Assembly (NCBI RefSeq): GCF_000732485.2
Contig: NZ_JAQV02000031.1
Location: 496,001 to 560,000 of the forward strand
Reading direction: 5' to 3'
DNA: 64,000 nt
From: Bacillus sp. SJS
Lineage (GTDB): Bacteria; Bacillota; Bacilli; Bacillales; Bacillaceae
Position 1 is the first letter of the stretch, and the number at the start of each line of letters is the position of its first letter. Of the stretch, positions 33,424 through 42,334 are shown in pieces. Made by a program: the position numbers and the translations under genes. The notes beneath the pieces are model-generated. The model searched no databases and was not told where the DNA came from. It was given only the letters and a program-made list of their open reading frames with translations.

Positions 33424-34632
33424 TTACCAATACAGATTCCAGTTTTTCTTCAGACGGACGAGGCCTTCCATATAATAATAGTCACCCCACAAATTCCCTT
33501 CGTCCACTCCCAGTTGTTCAGGCTTTGCATATACTCCATGCAAGATGAGAGCATTTGATTCAGGATGATTTCTTGTTGAGTAGCCCTCATAAAGATCTCT
33601 CAGCATCGCGGAAGCAGCCTGGCCATAATAGCTTCTTAATTCTTTGTCCGTTGTGTGCTTTGCCAGTTCGTGCAGTCCGCAGGCCGCAATGGCCGTTGAT
33701 GAGCTGTCCTTTTCCTCCCCGCTTCCATCTGTAAAGGCAAGGTCCCAATATACGACACCGTCGGCCGGGGTCCGATTCAAAAAATAATGGGCAAGCTTTT
33801 CAGTCAATTCCAGGAATTCGAGATTATTGGTATAGACAAAGCTTAACGGGAAGCCATAAATTCCCCAAGCCTGGCCCCTTGCCCAGCAGGAATCATCCCG
33901 GTATCCCTGATGTGTTTTTCCATACTTCGCTTCTCCCGTTTCCGTATCAAAGAAATAGGTGTGGTACGTAGATGCATCTTCCCTTACAATCCACTTACAA
34001 GCATTGAGTGCGTGCTTTTCCGCAGCCATTTTGTAACGAGAATCTCCCGTAACCTCTGCGGCCCAATACAGTAAAGGAAGATTCATGAGACAATCAATAA
34101 TAATCCGGCCCCTTTGTTTCGGATCATTCAAGTCTCCCCATGCCTGGATAATACCTGCACTTTCAAAATAACGAGTCATTAAATGATCTGCTGCCAATAG
34201 AGCTGCCTTCTTCGCTGTTTCATTTCCTGTCAGCTTATAGCCGCTAACACAGGAAAGCGTATACAGAAACCCAAGGTCGTGATGATCGCAGTCCAGTTTC
34301 TGAATAATCCGGTCATAAAAACTTTCAACATGAACTTCTGCTGCTTTCCGGTACTTTTCATCTCCAGTTATTTCATAAGCAAGCCAGATGATACCGGTCC
34401 AGAAGCTTGTGGTCCATCCGAAGTTGCCGCCTCTCATTTGATCGCTTTTTTCAGGCTTGCGGGGGTAATACAGGCCCTCTACCGTCGTGTCATCGGGGAA
34501 AATATAGGTGAACGGCTCCAGGTTCGCACTGATTTTTTCCAGAGCCTGAGCCAAAGCCTTATCTACGAAATCAGGTGAACCATCTAAAGCTTTGTACCGG
34601 GTTATTTTTATTCCTTCATTGACCACATTCAA
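33424..34632 (-). CDS. GH88 unsaturated glucuronyl hydrolase
   Basis: A 402-residue alpha/alpha-barrel enzyme of family GH88, which releases 4-deoxy-unsaturated uronic acid from oligosaccharides made by lyases. The two expected catalytic aspartates are in CDHHDLGFLY and IIIDCLMNLPLLYW. Further family stretches are NFGWTTSFWTGI and CWARGQAWGIYGF. There is no signal peptide, so it acts inside the cell. The start is a TTG with AAGGAGG 10 bases upstream. It is the third gene after kduD and kduI. It implies oligosaccharide import, yet no transporter lies in the cluster. Confidence 0.9.
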   Translation of the reverse strand: MNVVNEGIKITRYKALDGSPDFVDKALAQALEKISANLEPFTYIFPDDTTVEGLYYPRKPEKSDQMRGGNFGWTTSFWTGIIWLAYEITGDEKYRKAAEVHVESFYDRIIQKLDCDHHDLGFLYTLSCVSGYKLTGNETAKKAALLAADHLMTRYFESAGIIQAWGDLNDPKQRGRIIIDCLMNLPLLYWAAEVTGDSRYKMAAEKHALNACKWIVREDASTYHTYFFDTETGEAKYGKTHQGYRDDSCWARGQAWGIYGFPLSFVYTNNLEFLELTEKLAHYFLNRTPADGVVYWDLAFTDGSGEEKDSSSTAIAACGLHELAKHTTDKELRSYYGQAASAMLRDLYEGYSTRNHPESNALILHGVYAKPEQLGVDEGNLWGDYYYMEGLVRLKKNWNLYW

Positions 34633-34647
34633 GAATCCGTTCCCTCC

Positions 34648-35475
34648 TTATCGCAAATCACTCATCGAGACTTGTTCCATGTCATCAAATGTATAATTTT
34701 CACCAGCCATTGCCCAAATAAATGTGTAATTGCTCGTGCCGATACCTGAATGGATCGACCAGCTTGGAGAAATAACAGACTGTTCATTCTTCACAACTAA
34801 ATGCCTTGTTTCAGAAGGCTCGCCCATGAAATGAAAAACCCTGGTATCGGCTTCCATATCAAAATATAAATATACTTCAGAGCGGCGGTCATGAATATGT
34901 GCTGGCATTGTGTTCCACATGCAATTGGGTGCCAAAAGCGTCATCCCCATCATCAGCTGCGAGCTTTGCATGCCTTCCGCATGAATATACTTATAGATCG
35001 TCCGTTTATTGGAGTTTTTCTCATCGCCCAAATGTACGGGAGTTGCATCATTGATCCCAATTTTAACCGTCGGATATTCTTTATGCGCCAGAGAAGATAA
35101 AATATAAAACCGGGCCGGATTCTTCTGATCTTCACTTGAGAGCACCACTTCATTTTTTCCGAGCCCCACATAAAGACAGTCTTTTTGATCTAAATGATAT
35201 TCTTCTCCATCCACTTTAATGGAACCCGGTCCGCCTATATTAATGAGTCCGGCTTCTCTTCTTTCAAAAAATGCCTTTGTCTTAATATCAGGCTCGATCA
35301 GAGTCAGAGGCTCTCTTACAGGAACAGCTCCGCCAATCAGCATCCTGTCTTCATGGGTATATGTGAGCTTCAGCTGATCATCTTCAAACAGCGACTCAAT
35401 TAAAAAAGCATTTCTTAGCTCTTCTGTCGTATAACGTTTCGTTTCTTCTTTGCTTGCACAATGTCTCGTTTCCAT
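34648..35475 (-). CDS. kduI: 5-keto-4-deoxyuronate isomerase KduI
   Basis: A 275-residue cupin isomerase converting 5-keto-4-deoxyuronate to 2,5-diketo-3-deoxygluconate, the product passed to KduD. Length matches the family. Metal ligands are seen in MPAHIHDRRSEVYLYFD (two His and a Glu) and later in WSIHSGIGTSNYTFIWAMAGEN. AGGGAGAGGG lies before the ATG. It sits between kduD and the GH88 gene on one transcript. Confidence 0.93.
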   Translation of the reverse strand: METRHCASKEETKRYTTEELRNAFLIESLFEDDQLKLTYTHEDRMLIGGAVPVREPLTLIEPDIKTKAFFERREAGLINIGGPGSIKVDGEEYHLDQKDCLYVGLGKNEVVLSSEDQKNPARFYILSSLAHKEYPTVKIGINDATPVHLGDEKNSNKRTIYKYIHAEGMQSSQLMMGMTLLAPNCMWNTMPAHIHDRRSEVYLYFDMEADTRVFHFMGEPSETRHLVVKNEQSVISPSWSIHSGIGTSNYTFIWAMAGENYTFDDMEQVSMSDLR

Positions 35476-35494
35476 TTTTCCCTCTCCCTGTTTA

Positions 35495-36247
35495 TTAAAA
35501 ATTTAGCCATCCTCCATCAACCGCAAGTATGTGACCGCTTACATAATTGGAAGCATCCGATGCAAGAAAAACAACCGGTCCCTTTAAATCTTCTGGCAAT
35601 CCCCATCTCCCTGCCGGAATCCTGGATTGGATAAATGCGCTGCGCTCCTTATCCTGTCTAAGCGCTTCTGTGTTGTCTGTCTCCATATAACCCGGAGCAA
35701 TCGCATTTACACAGATTCCCTTTCCTGCCCACTCGTTTGAAAGTGCTCGTGTCAAACCTGCTACCGCATGCTTGCTTGCCGTATAAGCAGGTACGCGGAT
35801 TCCGCCTTGAAAAGAAAGCATGGAGGCAATATTAATGATTTTACCGGAGCCCCGCTCCAGCATATGCCTTCCTGCTTCGGAGCACAGCTGAAACACCGCA
35901 TCCATATTCAAATTGTTGACTGCTCTCCAATCCTCCATTGAATAATCCTCAGCAGGAGATCGCCGGATCATACCGGAGTTATTGACAAGAATATCAATTT
36001 TCCCTTTTTCCTCAATGGCCTTTTTAATCAGATTGGTCCGCTGTTTTTCATCTGATAGATCCGCTTTGATTCCCATAAATGATCTTCCAAGACTCTCAAT
36101 CTCTTTTTGCACAAGGGACATATCACTGATTCCAGCACCGATAATGTCTGCACCTGCTTCTGCCAGTCCAAGCGCCATTCCCCTGCCGAGACCGCGGCTT
36201 GCCCCTGTCACAAGAGCCACCTTTCCATGTAGAGAAAATTGCGGCAA
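35495..36247 (-). CDS. kduD: 2-deoxy-D-gluconate 3-dehydrogenase KduD
   Basis: A 250-residue SDR that reduces 2,5-diketo-3-deoxygluconate to 2-keto-3-deoxygluconate. NAD motif TGASRGLGRG (about 15-22), NNSG near 90, and catalytic Ser/Tyr/Lys in IASMLSFQGGIRVPAYTASKHA (motif YTASK). The start is a TTG with GGAGGG 6 bases upstream. Placement before kduI and GH88 makes the assignment firm. KdgK and KdgA, the next enzymes, are not in the window. Confidence 0.92.
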   Translation of the reverse strand: MPQFSLHGKVALVTGASRGLGRGMALGLAEAGADIIGAGISDMSLVQKEIESLGRSFMGIKADLSDEKQRTNLIKKAIEEKGKIDILVNNSGMIRRSPAEDYSMEDWRAVNNLNMDAVFQLCSEAGRHMLERGSGKIINIASMLSFQGGIRVPAYTASKHAVAGLTRALSNEWAGKGICVNAIAPGYMETDNTEALRQDKERSAFIQSRIPAGRWGLPEDLKGPVVFLASDASNYVSGHILAVDGGWLNF

Positions 36248-36270
36248 AAGAACCCCTCCACTTCCTATTC

Positions 36271-36298
36271 ATGTTCATATTTGTATCTTTATGTTCGT
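36271..36298. promoter_or_regulatory. direct ATGTTCRT repeats, candidate DeoR/GlpR-type operator
   Basis: ATGTTCAT at 36271-36278 and ATGTTCGT at 36291-36298 are 20 bases apart (two helical turns), just upstream of kduD. They resemble the TATGTTCG half-site known for GlpR-type DeoR regulators. The DeoR gene next door is the likely user. Confidence 0.55.
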
Positions 36299-36375
36299 TT
36301 TTATTAGTTTAGCACACTGGGAAAAAGAGGGATAGTGAATTTTGGAAGTTTTTGAGATTTCCAAATATAGCAGAA

Positions 36376-36415
36376 AACCTAAAATACCGGCTGACATCCC
36401 GTCATATTTTAGGTT
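36376..36415. terminator. 11-bp inverted repeat between the DeoR gene and kduD
   Basis: AACCTAAAATA (36376) and TATTTTAGGTT (36405) are perfect complements, and the loop can form a small TGAC/GTCA stem. Tails are only modestly T-rich, so it may be a weak terminator after the DeoR gene or a protein site. Remaining sequence in 36299-36580 shows nothing else. Confidence 0.45.
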
Positions 36416-36580
36416 CCTAATCGTTTCGCCCTATTTATTTCCCTCATGAGATCTAAGCGATTAACTGATATTTATATGATTACCTGGTTTCTCATCCGGC
36501 ACCTATTCTCTTCCCTGGAATATCTTCTTGCATCCGTCATTTCAGTTTACAATTCACCTATAGGTGTCCTGATTTAGAGG

Positions 36581-37339
36581 TCATTTTCCATAACAGACTG
36601 GAATGCCCATTCTCCCCAGCTCTTTTTTCCAGGCTTCCGGCAATTCATTATTTGTAATCACTTCATCGAGAATATCAAAATCAGCATATTGAATTAATGC
36701 CGTTTGTCCAAATTTTGTATGATCTGTTACGAGAGCAACATGATCCGCAAGCCTGATTATTCTTTTTTTGTACTCTGCCTGAGCATGACTGAAAACAGTA
36801 AGGCCGTTTGATAAATCAGCTGCTGTTGTCCCCAGAAACAGCTTTTTAACTCTGAGTTTCTGCATGGCCTCCTCTGCAATGGGCCCAAAAAGACTGGCCG
36901 ATCCGGGAATTCTTCCTCCACCCGGCATGATCAGCTGAACTTTTTCTGCTCCTAATAGAGTGTGCGCGATTTTGATATCGTTTGTTAGGACGGTTATTTT
37001 CCGGTGGATAAGCAGCTTGGCAAGCTCGAGCATCGTGCTCCCGCCATCCAGAAATATGGTATCCTCTTCTTCTATTCTTTCAGCTGCAGCTTTTGCTGCC
37101 AGCTTTTTTTCATATAAAAAGCTGGCTTGTCTTTTTTCGACAGGCAGCATTCCCGTACTTTCAGGTAAGATCGCTCCCCCGTAAATCCGTTTGAGCAATC
37201 CTTTATTTTCAAGCACAATGAGATCCTGCCGGACGGTTTTTTCCGTTACGTTTAGGCTAATGCTCAGTTCAGTTACCTTCACCATTTTCTCTTTTTCAAG
37301 GGTTTGAATGATTTTTTCATGACGTTCTACAAAATGCAT
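36581..37339 (-). CDS. DeoR/GlpR family transcriptional regulator of the uronate operon
   Basis: A 252-residue DeoR-type regulator: N-terminal winged helix (VTELSISLNVTEKTVRQDLIVLEN) and a sugar-phosphate sensing domain (FLDGGSTMLELAKLL, VLTNDIKIAHTL, LFLGTTAADLSNGLTV). The start at 37339 lies 12 bases after AAAGGG; an upstream frame to 37384 is possible but less family-like. It is immediately upstream of kduD-kduI-GH88 in the same orientation, with ATGTTCRT repeats in between, so repression of that operon is the straightforward inference. Uronate genes are more often governed by LacI/GntR regulators. Confidence 0.87.
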   Translation of the reverse strand: MHFVERHEKIIQTLEKEKMVKVTELSISLNVTEKTVRQDLIVLENKGLLKRIYGGAILPESTGMLPVEKRQASFLYEKKLAAKAAAERIEEEDTIFLDGGSTMLELAKLLIHRKITVLTNDIKIAHTLLGAEKVQLIMPGGGRIPGSASLFGPIAEEAMQKLRVKKLFLGTTAADLSNGLTVFSHAQAEYKKRIIRLADHVALVTDHTKFGQTALIQYADFDILDEVITNNELPEAWKKELGRMGIPVCYGK

Positions 37340-37406
37340 GGACTTTTTCGCCCTTTCTCTATCATCTTTCTGCCTCCCGTCCAATAAATATGGTTAGGAA
37401 GGGGGT

Positions 37407-38225
37407 ATGCGTATGTATGTACAGTGGCTGTTTCTAATCATGGTCCTCTATTCTGCCGCCGCTATCGTACTTTATATGATAAACAGATCTGTCTACTCTT
37501 CCCTGCTGCAGGCCTTAAGAAAATGGCTGTACGCACTATTTTTGCTGTTTCTTTCCGTGTGTTTCTTTTTTCAAATACTATCTATGAAGGATTGGCCTCT
37601 TATCCTCCAGCTCGCAGCTGCTGCTGTCTTTATTGATCTTAGCATTTTTCAGACTCCCAATATCCAAAAAATCGGATCAGCCGAATTTAAGCATAGTGAA
37701 TGGATTGAACAAACCATTCAGCATAATGAGCGGACTCTGGAATATATGAGGAAAAAATCAACTGCGTTTTCGCTCATTATACAGGAGGAAGAGGACTTGA
37801 TGCCAAAGGAATCGTCCCTCCAAAGCTTTGAAGATTATGAGAGATCCATAACTGCATACGTGGAAATTTACACAGATCAATTTGACTTTCATGTGAAGCT
37901 TTATCATCTTGTCGGGGATGATGATTATCATTTTACCCAAAGCATCCACCAGGTGCTGGGACGTCTGGAAACCATTTTTAATATTTCCATCAACGATAAA
38001 CAGCACGTTACAGACCAGCTGAAACAGGCCCGGGTCCATTCATTTAATGAAGAAACGGTGGCCGTGATCCCCATTTACGGACACTACTCGTATCTGCTTA
38101 TCCTCTCAGCCAGAGAAAATTCAGTCATGGAAATTGACACCCTGCATGTCATCAATTTAGTTAAGATATTGGAGTGGCGGACACAATCGAAGAAGAGTGA
38201 ACCTGGAAGTCTAATGGCGGAGTAA
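37407..38225 (+). CDS. SpoIISA-like membrane toxin
   Basis: A 272-residue protein with three N-terminal membrane helices (about 4-24, 40-58, 63-82) and a soluble cytoplasmic domain. This is the layout of B. subtilis SpoIISA, the toxin of the SpoIISAB pair that damages the membrane. Local resemblances from memory are RKWLYALFLLF, AAVFIDLSIF, then IQKIGSAEF and NERTLEYMRKKS, and a C-terminal VAVIPIYGHYSYLLIL. No SpoIISB-like reading frame follows it: the next 100 bases contain only a terminator. The family call is by pattern, not by search. Confidence 0.65.
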   Translation: MRMYVQWLFLIMVLYSAAAIVLYMINRSVYSSLLQALRKWLYALFLLFLSVCFFFQILSMKDWPLILQLAAAAVFIDLSIFQTPNIQKIGSAEFKHSEWIEQTIQHNERTLEYMRKKSTAFSLIIQEEEDLMPKESSLQSFEDYERSITAYVEIYTDQFDFHVKLYHLVGDDDYHFTQSIHQVLGRLETIFNISINDKQHVTDQLKQARVHSFNEETVAVIPIYGHYSYLLILSARENSVMEIDTLHVINLVKILEWRTQSKKSEPGSLMAE

Positions 38226-38316
38226 GCTTTATATTAGATAAGGTATTTTAGAATATGCTGAGGATCATGCAGCTTAAATCCATTACTTTGATCACCCAGA
38301 TGACATTTCCGCCTGT

Positions 38317-38356
38317 AAAAAAGGACAGCTCCTAATGACAAGGGCTGTCCTTTTTG
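38317..38356. terminator. bidirectional terminator
   Basis: AAAAAGGACAGC / GCTGTCCTTTTTG stem with a 14-base loop between converging genes. Confidence 0.83.
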
Positions 38357-38359
38357 TTA

Positions 38360-39328
38360 TTATACCCACCACATATCAGCAGGTTTTTCTTCAATAAGTA
38401 CGGATTGCAGATTGGTTACGGCTCGTTTGAAGCCTTCTTGGATACTCATGATCGGGTCTTCGTGCTCGATGCTGACCACGTAATCATATCCGTATGTGAT
38501 CAGCGTGCTGATCATGCGGCCCCATTCATCATTGCTATGGCCGCAGCCGACAGAGCGGAATGACCAGGCTCTGGAACGGACTTCGCCGTAAGGCTGCATG
38601 TCAGTTAAGCCGTACATGTTGACGTTTTCCGGGTCAATATGGGTGTCTTTAGCATGGAAATGGTGAATGGCGTTTTCTTTAGCAAGAATTTTAATCGCTG
38701 CTACCGGATCAATTCCCTGCCACCAAAGATGGCTTGGATCCAGGTTTGCGCCAATCGCATCACATGTTTTTTCACGAAGCTTGAGCAGGGTGTACGGTGT
38801 GTGAACCAGAAAACCGCCATGAAGCTCGAGTCCGATTTTCACATGATGCTCTTTTGCCAGTTCCCCAACCTCTTTCCAATAAGGAACAAGCTTATTTTCC
38901 CACTGCCATGTCAAAACATCGCCGTATTCATTCGGCCATGGAGTCACGGGCCAGTTCGGATATTTTGCGTCTTCGGATTCACCTGCTGTTCCGGAAAAGC
39001 AGTTGACAACCGGAACCTCGAGAAGCGAAGCCAGTTTGATTGTTTTTCGAAGAGTTTCATCCGATTCTGCTGCAAAAGCACGGTCAGGAGAAATCGGATT
39101 GCCGTGGCAGCTGAAAGCACTGATCGTCAGTCCGCGGCTTTCTACTTTTTCTTTATACTGCTTTCTTGCTTCTTCGCTGGACAAAAGCTCGTCCAAATTG
39201 CAGTGAGCATTTCCCGGATAGCAGCCTGTCCCGATTTCGACCGCATGCAAACCCGCTGCTTGGACGGTATCAAGCATTTGCTCGAATTCCATATCGGAAA
39301 ATAAAACAGTGAAAACGCCTAGTTTCAT
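38360..39328 (-). CDS. sugar phosphate isomerase/epimerase (AP endonuclease-like TIM barrel)
   Basis: A 322-residue TIM-barrel protein of the IolE/xylose isomerase-like family. Metal-site segments are visible: GLELHGGFLVHTP (Glu/His), IGANLDPSHLWWQG (Asp/His), HFHAKDTHID (His/Lys/Asp) and VVSIEHEDPI (Glu). The start at 39328 has AAAGGAG 8 bases upstream. It is the last gene of an operon with ThuA-like and two Gfo/Idh/MocA proteins, a set often used to oxidise, epimerise and rearrange sugars or inositols. The exact substrate is unknown. Confidence 0.87.
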   Translation of the reverse strand: MKLGVFTVLFSDMEFEQMLDTVQAAGLHAVEIGTGCYPGNAHCNLDELLSSEEARKQYKEKVESRGLTISAFSCHGNPISPDRAFAAESDETLRKTIKLASLLEVPVVNCFSGTAGESEDAKYPNWPVTPWPNEYGDVLTWQWENKLVPYWKEVGELAKEHHVKIGLELHGGFLVHTPYTLLKLREKTCDAIGANLDPSHLWWQGIDPVAAIKILAKENAIHHFHAKDTHIDPENVNMYGLTDMQPYGEVRSRAWSFRSVGCGHSNDEWGRMISTLITYGYDYVVSIEHEDPIMSIQEGFKRAVTNLQSVLIEEKPADMWWV

Positions 39329-39349
39329 ATCTCCCACTCCTTTTATGCT

Positions 39350-40381
39350 CTATTCTTTAATGGTAATCTTACCGCTTTCGTAGATCGCATCGATTACTTC
39401 AGAAACCTGCATCGCTTCCTCAGGCTGAACAATCAGCTCTTCTTCATTAAAGCAGGCAGCAATAAAATTCTTAGCCTGAAGAATTCCGGGATCCTCTTCT
39501 CCAGGAATCCAGGCTGGCTGACTATTGAACAGCATGTTGTATTTAGTTGTGTACAATTCCATTGGAAAAACACTGATCCCGCCATTTACGCCTGAAATGC
39601 TGAGATGTTCCTCATCATCACGGATGTTCGTTGCCCAGGACGTTTCAAATAGCATCGACGTACCATTCTCGAAGCGAATATAGGCCGTCACATGATCATC
39701 GACGTTAAACCTTTGATGATCATAATGGCCCCACAGGTTTACCTGATTCGGTACTTTGCTTAACGCATTGTAAGTGCTGCCTGTTACATCAATTATTTTC
39801 GGATTGCCGATCAGCCAAAGGGCTAGGTCAAGCAGGTGGCAGCCGTAATCAATTAAGCTGCCTCCTCCTTGAAGCTCCTTGTTTGTAAAGACTCCCCAGC
39901 CCGGAACTTTTCTGCGCCTTAGAGCTTTTATGCGGACGACTAGAGGTGTACCGATTTCCTCGGTGATCATTACTTTCTTAGCTGCCTGCGATTCCTTCAT
40001 ATACCGGTAATGGTAGGCGATAGCAAGCTTTCTCTGGCATTCTTTAGCCGTTTCAATCATTACTTTGCATTCGGCAGCTGACAGCGCCATCGGCTTCTCG
40101 CATAGTACATGAACTCCTGCCCGGAGCGCGGCAATGGAGATCTCTGCATGAAATTTATTCGGTGTACATACGACTACTGCATCTACTTCAGGAAGCATTT
40201 CAGTATAGTCCCCAAAAAACTGAGGAATCCCGAACTCTTTTGCTACATCTTCTGCACGATGGACATTAATATCGCTCACAGCTGTAATTTCTGCCTGGTC
40301 TGAAAAGTGCTGAAAGGATGGAATATGGCGTCCCGTAGCAATGCCTCCTGCTCCAATGATGCCAATCCTTAGCTTTTTCAT
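39350..40381 (-). CDS. Gfo/Idh/MocA family oxidoreductase, copy 2
   Basis: A 343-residue NAD(P)-dependent sugar or inositol dehydrogenase. Rossmann motif GIIGAGGIATGRH at the N-terminus, catalytic EKP in HVLCEKPMAL, and the C-terminal domain with GGSLIDYGCHLLDLALWL. It overlaps the preceding gene by 4 bases. Its copy-1 neighbour is clearly related but diverged, so the two probably act on successive or different sugars rather than being recent duplicates. Confidence 0.9.
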   Translation of the reverse strand: MKKLRIGIIGAGGIATGRHIPSFQHFSDQAEITAVSDINVHRAEDVAKEFGIPQFFGDYTEMLPEVDAVVVCTPNKFHAEISIAALRAGVHVLCEKPMALSAAECKVMIETAKECQRKLAIAYHYRYMKESQAAKKVMITEEIGTPLVVRIKALRRRKVPGWGVFTNKELQGGGSLIDYGCHLLDLALWLIGNPKIIDVTGSTYNALSKVPNQVNLWGHYDHQRFNVDDHVTAYIRFENGTSMLFETSWATNIRDDEEHLSISGVNGGISVFPMELYTTKYNMLFNSQPAWIPGEEDPGILQAKNFIAACFNEEELIVQPEEAMQVSEVIDAIYESGKITIKE

Positions 40382-41421
40382 GCAATAACGCCCTGGCTTA
40401 TCGACACAATTTGCTTTGTTTCACTGGATTCCATAGCAGCTAAAATCACTTCAAGCGATTTTTTTCCTTCTTCCCCAGTAACCAGCGGCAGCTTATCCTC
40501 GACGATGCAGTCAACGAAATGATTGACAACTTTGGAAATGACTTGACCGCCTTCTTCATTTGACTGAATCTTGCCAAGCTCAAATTTTGCGATTTCACCA
40601 TTTGAATATTGAATGACCAAGCTGTGAACAGGATCATCCTCCAGGCGGATAATTCCATTTTCACAATAAATGATGGTGGAATTGTCCTCCTTACCTGTAT
40701 AAGACCAGCTCGCGGTTAATGTACCAAGTATCCCTGATCCTGTTTTCAATACACACACCGCATTATCGTCCACATCTCCGAACGTTTTTGCACTCGTTTG
40801 AACGAATGCTCCCACTTCCGTAAATTCTTCTCCAAGCAGGTAGCGCATTAAGTCTGTTTTATGAACACCCAAGTCTCCCATTGCACCAATAAAAGCTTCT
40901 TCTTTTTTGAAGAACCAGCTGTCTTTTCCATCGATGCTCCATGCTTCAGGTCCAGGGTGGCCAAATGCTGTACGGAAGCTGTAGATTCTTCCCATTTCAC
41001 CGGATTCAATCAGCTTGCGTGCTTTTTGATGAGCAGCAGTAAAACGCTGATTGTGAGCGATCATGAGCTTTTTGCCTGATTCCTTTTCAGCAGCAATCAT
41101 TGCTTCAGCGTCTTCTTTTGATGTGGCCATCGGCTTTTCGCAAAGAACGTGCAATCCGGCTTTAAGCGCTGCAATAGATACAGGAGCATGAAGGTAGTTC
41201 GGTGTGCAGACACTGATTGCATCTACCTTGCCGCTGTTAATTAAGTCCTGATAATCAGTATAGGCAGCTGCTCCGTAGATAGATGCCATTTCGTTTGCGC
41301 GCTCCTCGACGATGTCGCATACGGCTGTAATTTCTGCAGTATCCAGGACTGCATATTCAGGCAGGTGGCGGTGGATGGCAATGCTTCCGCATCCTACAAC
41401 ACCAATTCTAATTTTTGTCAT
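40378..41421 (-). CDS. Gfo/Idh/MocA family oxidoreductase, copy 1
   Basis: A 347-residue dehydrogenase of the same family: GVVGCGSIAIHRH cofactor loop, EKP motif in HVLCEKPMAT, and the AMGDLGVHKTDLMRYLLG segment in the C-terminal domain. The ATG at 41421 has GAGGAGG upstream. A 139-base gap separates it from the ThuA-like gene; that gap (41422-41560) has no terminator I can see, so read-through is expected. Confidence 0.9.
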   Translation of the reverse strand: MTKIRIGVVGCGSIAIHRHLPEYAVLDTAEITAVCDIVEERANEMASIYGAAAYTDYQDLINSGKVDAISVCTPNYLHAPVSIAALKAGLHVLCEKPMATSKEDAEAMIAAEKESGKKLMIAHNQRFTAAHQKARKLIESGEMGRIYSFRTAFGHPGPEAWSIDGKDSWFFKKEEAFIGAMGDLGVHKTDLMRYLLGEEFTEVGAFVQTSAKTFGDVDDNAVCVLKTGSGILGTLTASWSYTGKEDNSTIIYCENGIIRLEDDPVHSLVIQYSNGEIAKFELGKIQSNEEGGQVISKVVNHFVDCIVEDKLPLVTGEEGKKSLEVILAAMESSETKQIVSISQGVIA

Positions 41422-41560
41422 GTGATGGTTCCTCCTCAAAATGGATAATATTTATTCTGGCTCATTGGAAAAATTGCTTCCGGCAAAGCTTCATGATGCA
41501 GGTATTCCTAAGCAGGTTGGGTTCAATAAGCCTATGAATACACAACCGGCTTTTCTACCT

Positions 41561-42280
41561 TTATTTTACTGTGATTTTTTCAAGCGGCTGTGCATTACCG
41601 TATACCGGTTTTTCACGATCGGCAGGGGCTGCCCAGCGTACTGCATTTCCAATTACTTTTTGAATGTCTTTATTGTGATAGGTTGGGTATGTTTCATGGC
41701 CCGGACGGAAATAGAATACTTTACCGCTGCCTCTTTTATACGTACAGCCGCTTCTGAATACTTCTCCGCCTTCAAACCAGCTCATGAAAACAAGCTCGTC
41801 AGGTGCTGGAATGTCAAAGTGCTCTCCATACATTTCCTCTTTTTCAAGTTCGATGTACTCGCCGATTCCATCTACGATTGGATGGCTTGGCTCAACTACC
41901 CACAGACGTTCTTTTTCGTCAGCTTCTCTCCATTTCAGGTCACAGCCTGTACCCATTAGGGATTTGAAGATTTTAGAGAAATGGCCAGAATGAAGAACAA
42001 TCAGTCCCATTCCGTCTAATACCCTGTTTTTCACTTTTTCTACAATTACACTGTCTACTTCTTCATGCGCAAGATGCCCCCACCAGATCAAGACTTCTGT
42101 GCTGCGAAGAACGTCATCTGTTAAACCGTGTTCCGGCTCATCCAATGTGGCTGTCTGGACACGGTGGCCCATTTCTTCAAGAAATCCCGCAATGGTTCCG
42201 TGGATTCCGTCTGGATAAATGGATCGCACTTCCGGGTTTTTCTGTTCATGACGATTCTCATTCCATACTGTTACATTCAT
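41561..42280 (-). CDS. ThuA-like (trehalose utilisation) family protein
   Basis: A 239-residue glutamine-amidotransferase-like fold protein of the ThuA family, linked in rhizobia to trehalose and disaccharide use together with an oxidoreductase (ThuB). Segments: [51 protein letters not shown], and [18 protein letters not shown]. The start at 42280 has AAGGATGG about 8 bases upstream. It is the first gene after the LacI regulator and a TTAACC/GGTTAA operator lies directly before it. Confidence 0.88.
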   Translation of the reverse strand: MNVTVWNENRHEQKNPEVRSIYPDGIHGTIAGFLEEMGHRVQTATLDEPEHGLTDDVLRSTEVLIWWGHLAHEEVDSVIVEKVKNRVLDGMGLIVLHSGHFSKIFKSLMGTGCDLKWREADEKERLWVVEPSHPIVDGIGEYIELEKEEMYGEHFDIPAPDELVFMSWFEGGEVFRSGCTYKRGSGKVFYFRPGHETYPTYHNKDIQKVIGNAVRWAAPADREKPVYGNAQPLEKITVK

Positions 42281-42313
42281 TTCCTGCACCATCCTTATGT
42301 ATTTTTCTATCAA

Positions 42314-42330
42314 TTAACCGGCTGGGTTAA
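42314..42330. promoter_or_regulatory. candidate LacI operator before the thuA-like gene
   Basis: TTAACCGGCTGGGTTAA: 6-bp perfect arms with a 5-base centre. It matches the arms of the perfect palindrome before the LacI gene (43377-43392), although the spacing differs. Confidence 0.6.
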
Positions 42331-42334
42331 TCGT

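Noticed and set aside
38264-38341. Possible SpoIISB-type antitoxin frame after the SpoIISA-like gene
   Set aside because: The 26-codon frame has no ribosome site, no antitoxin-like sequence, and runs into the terminator stem.
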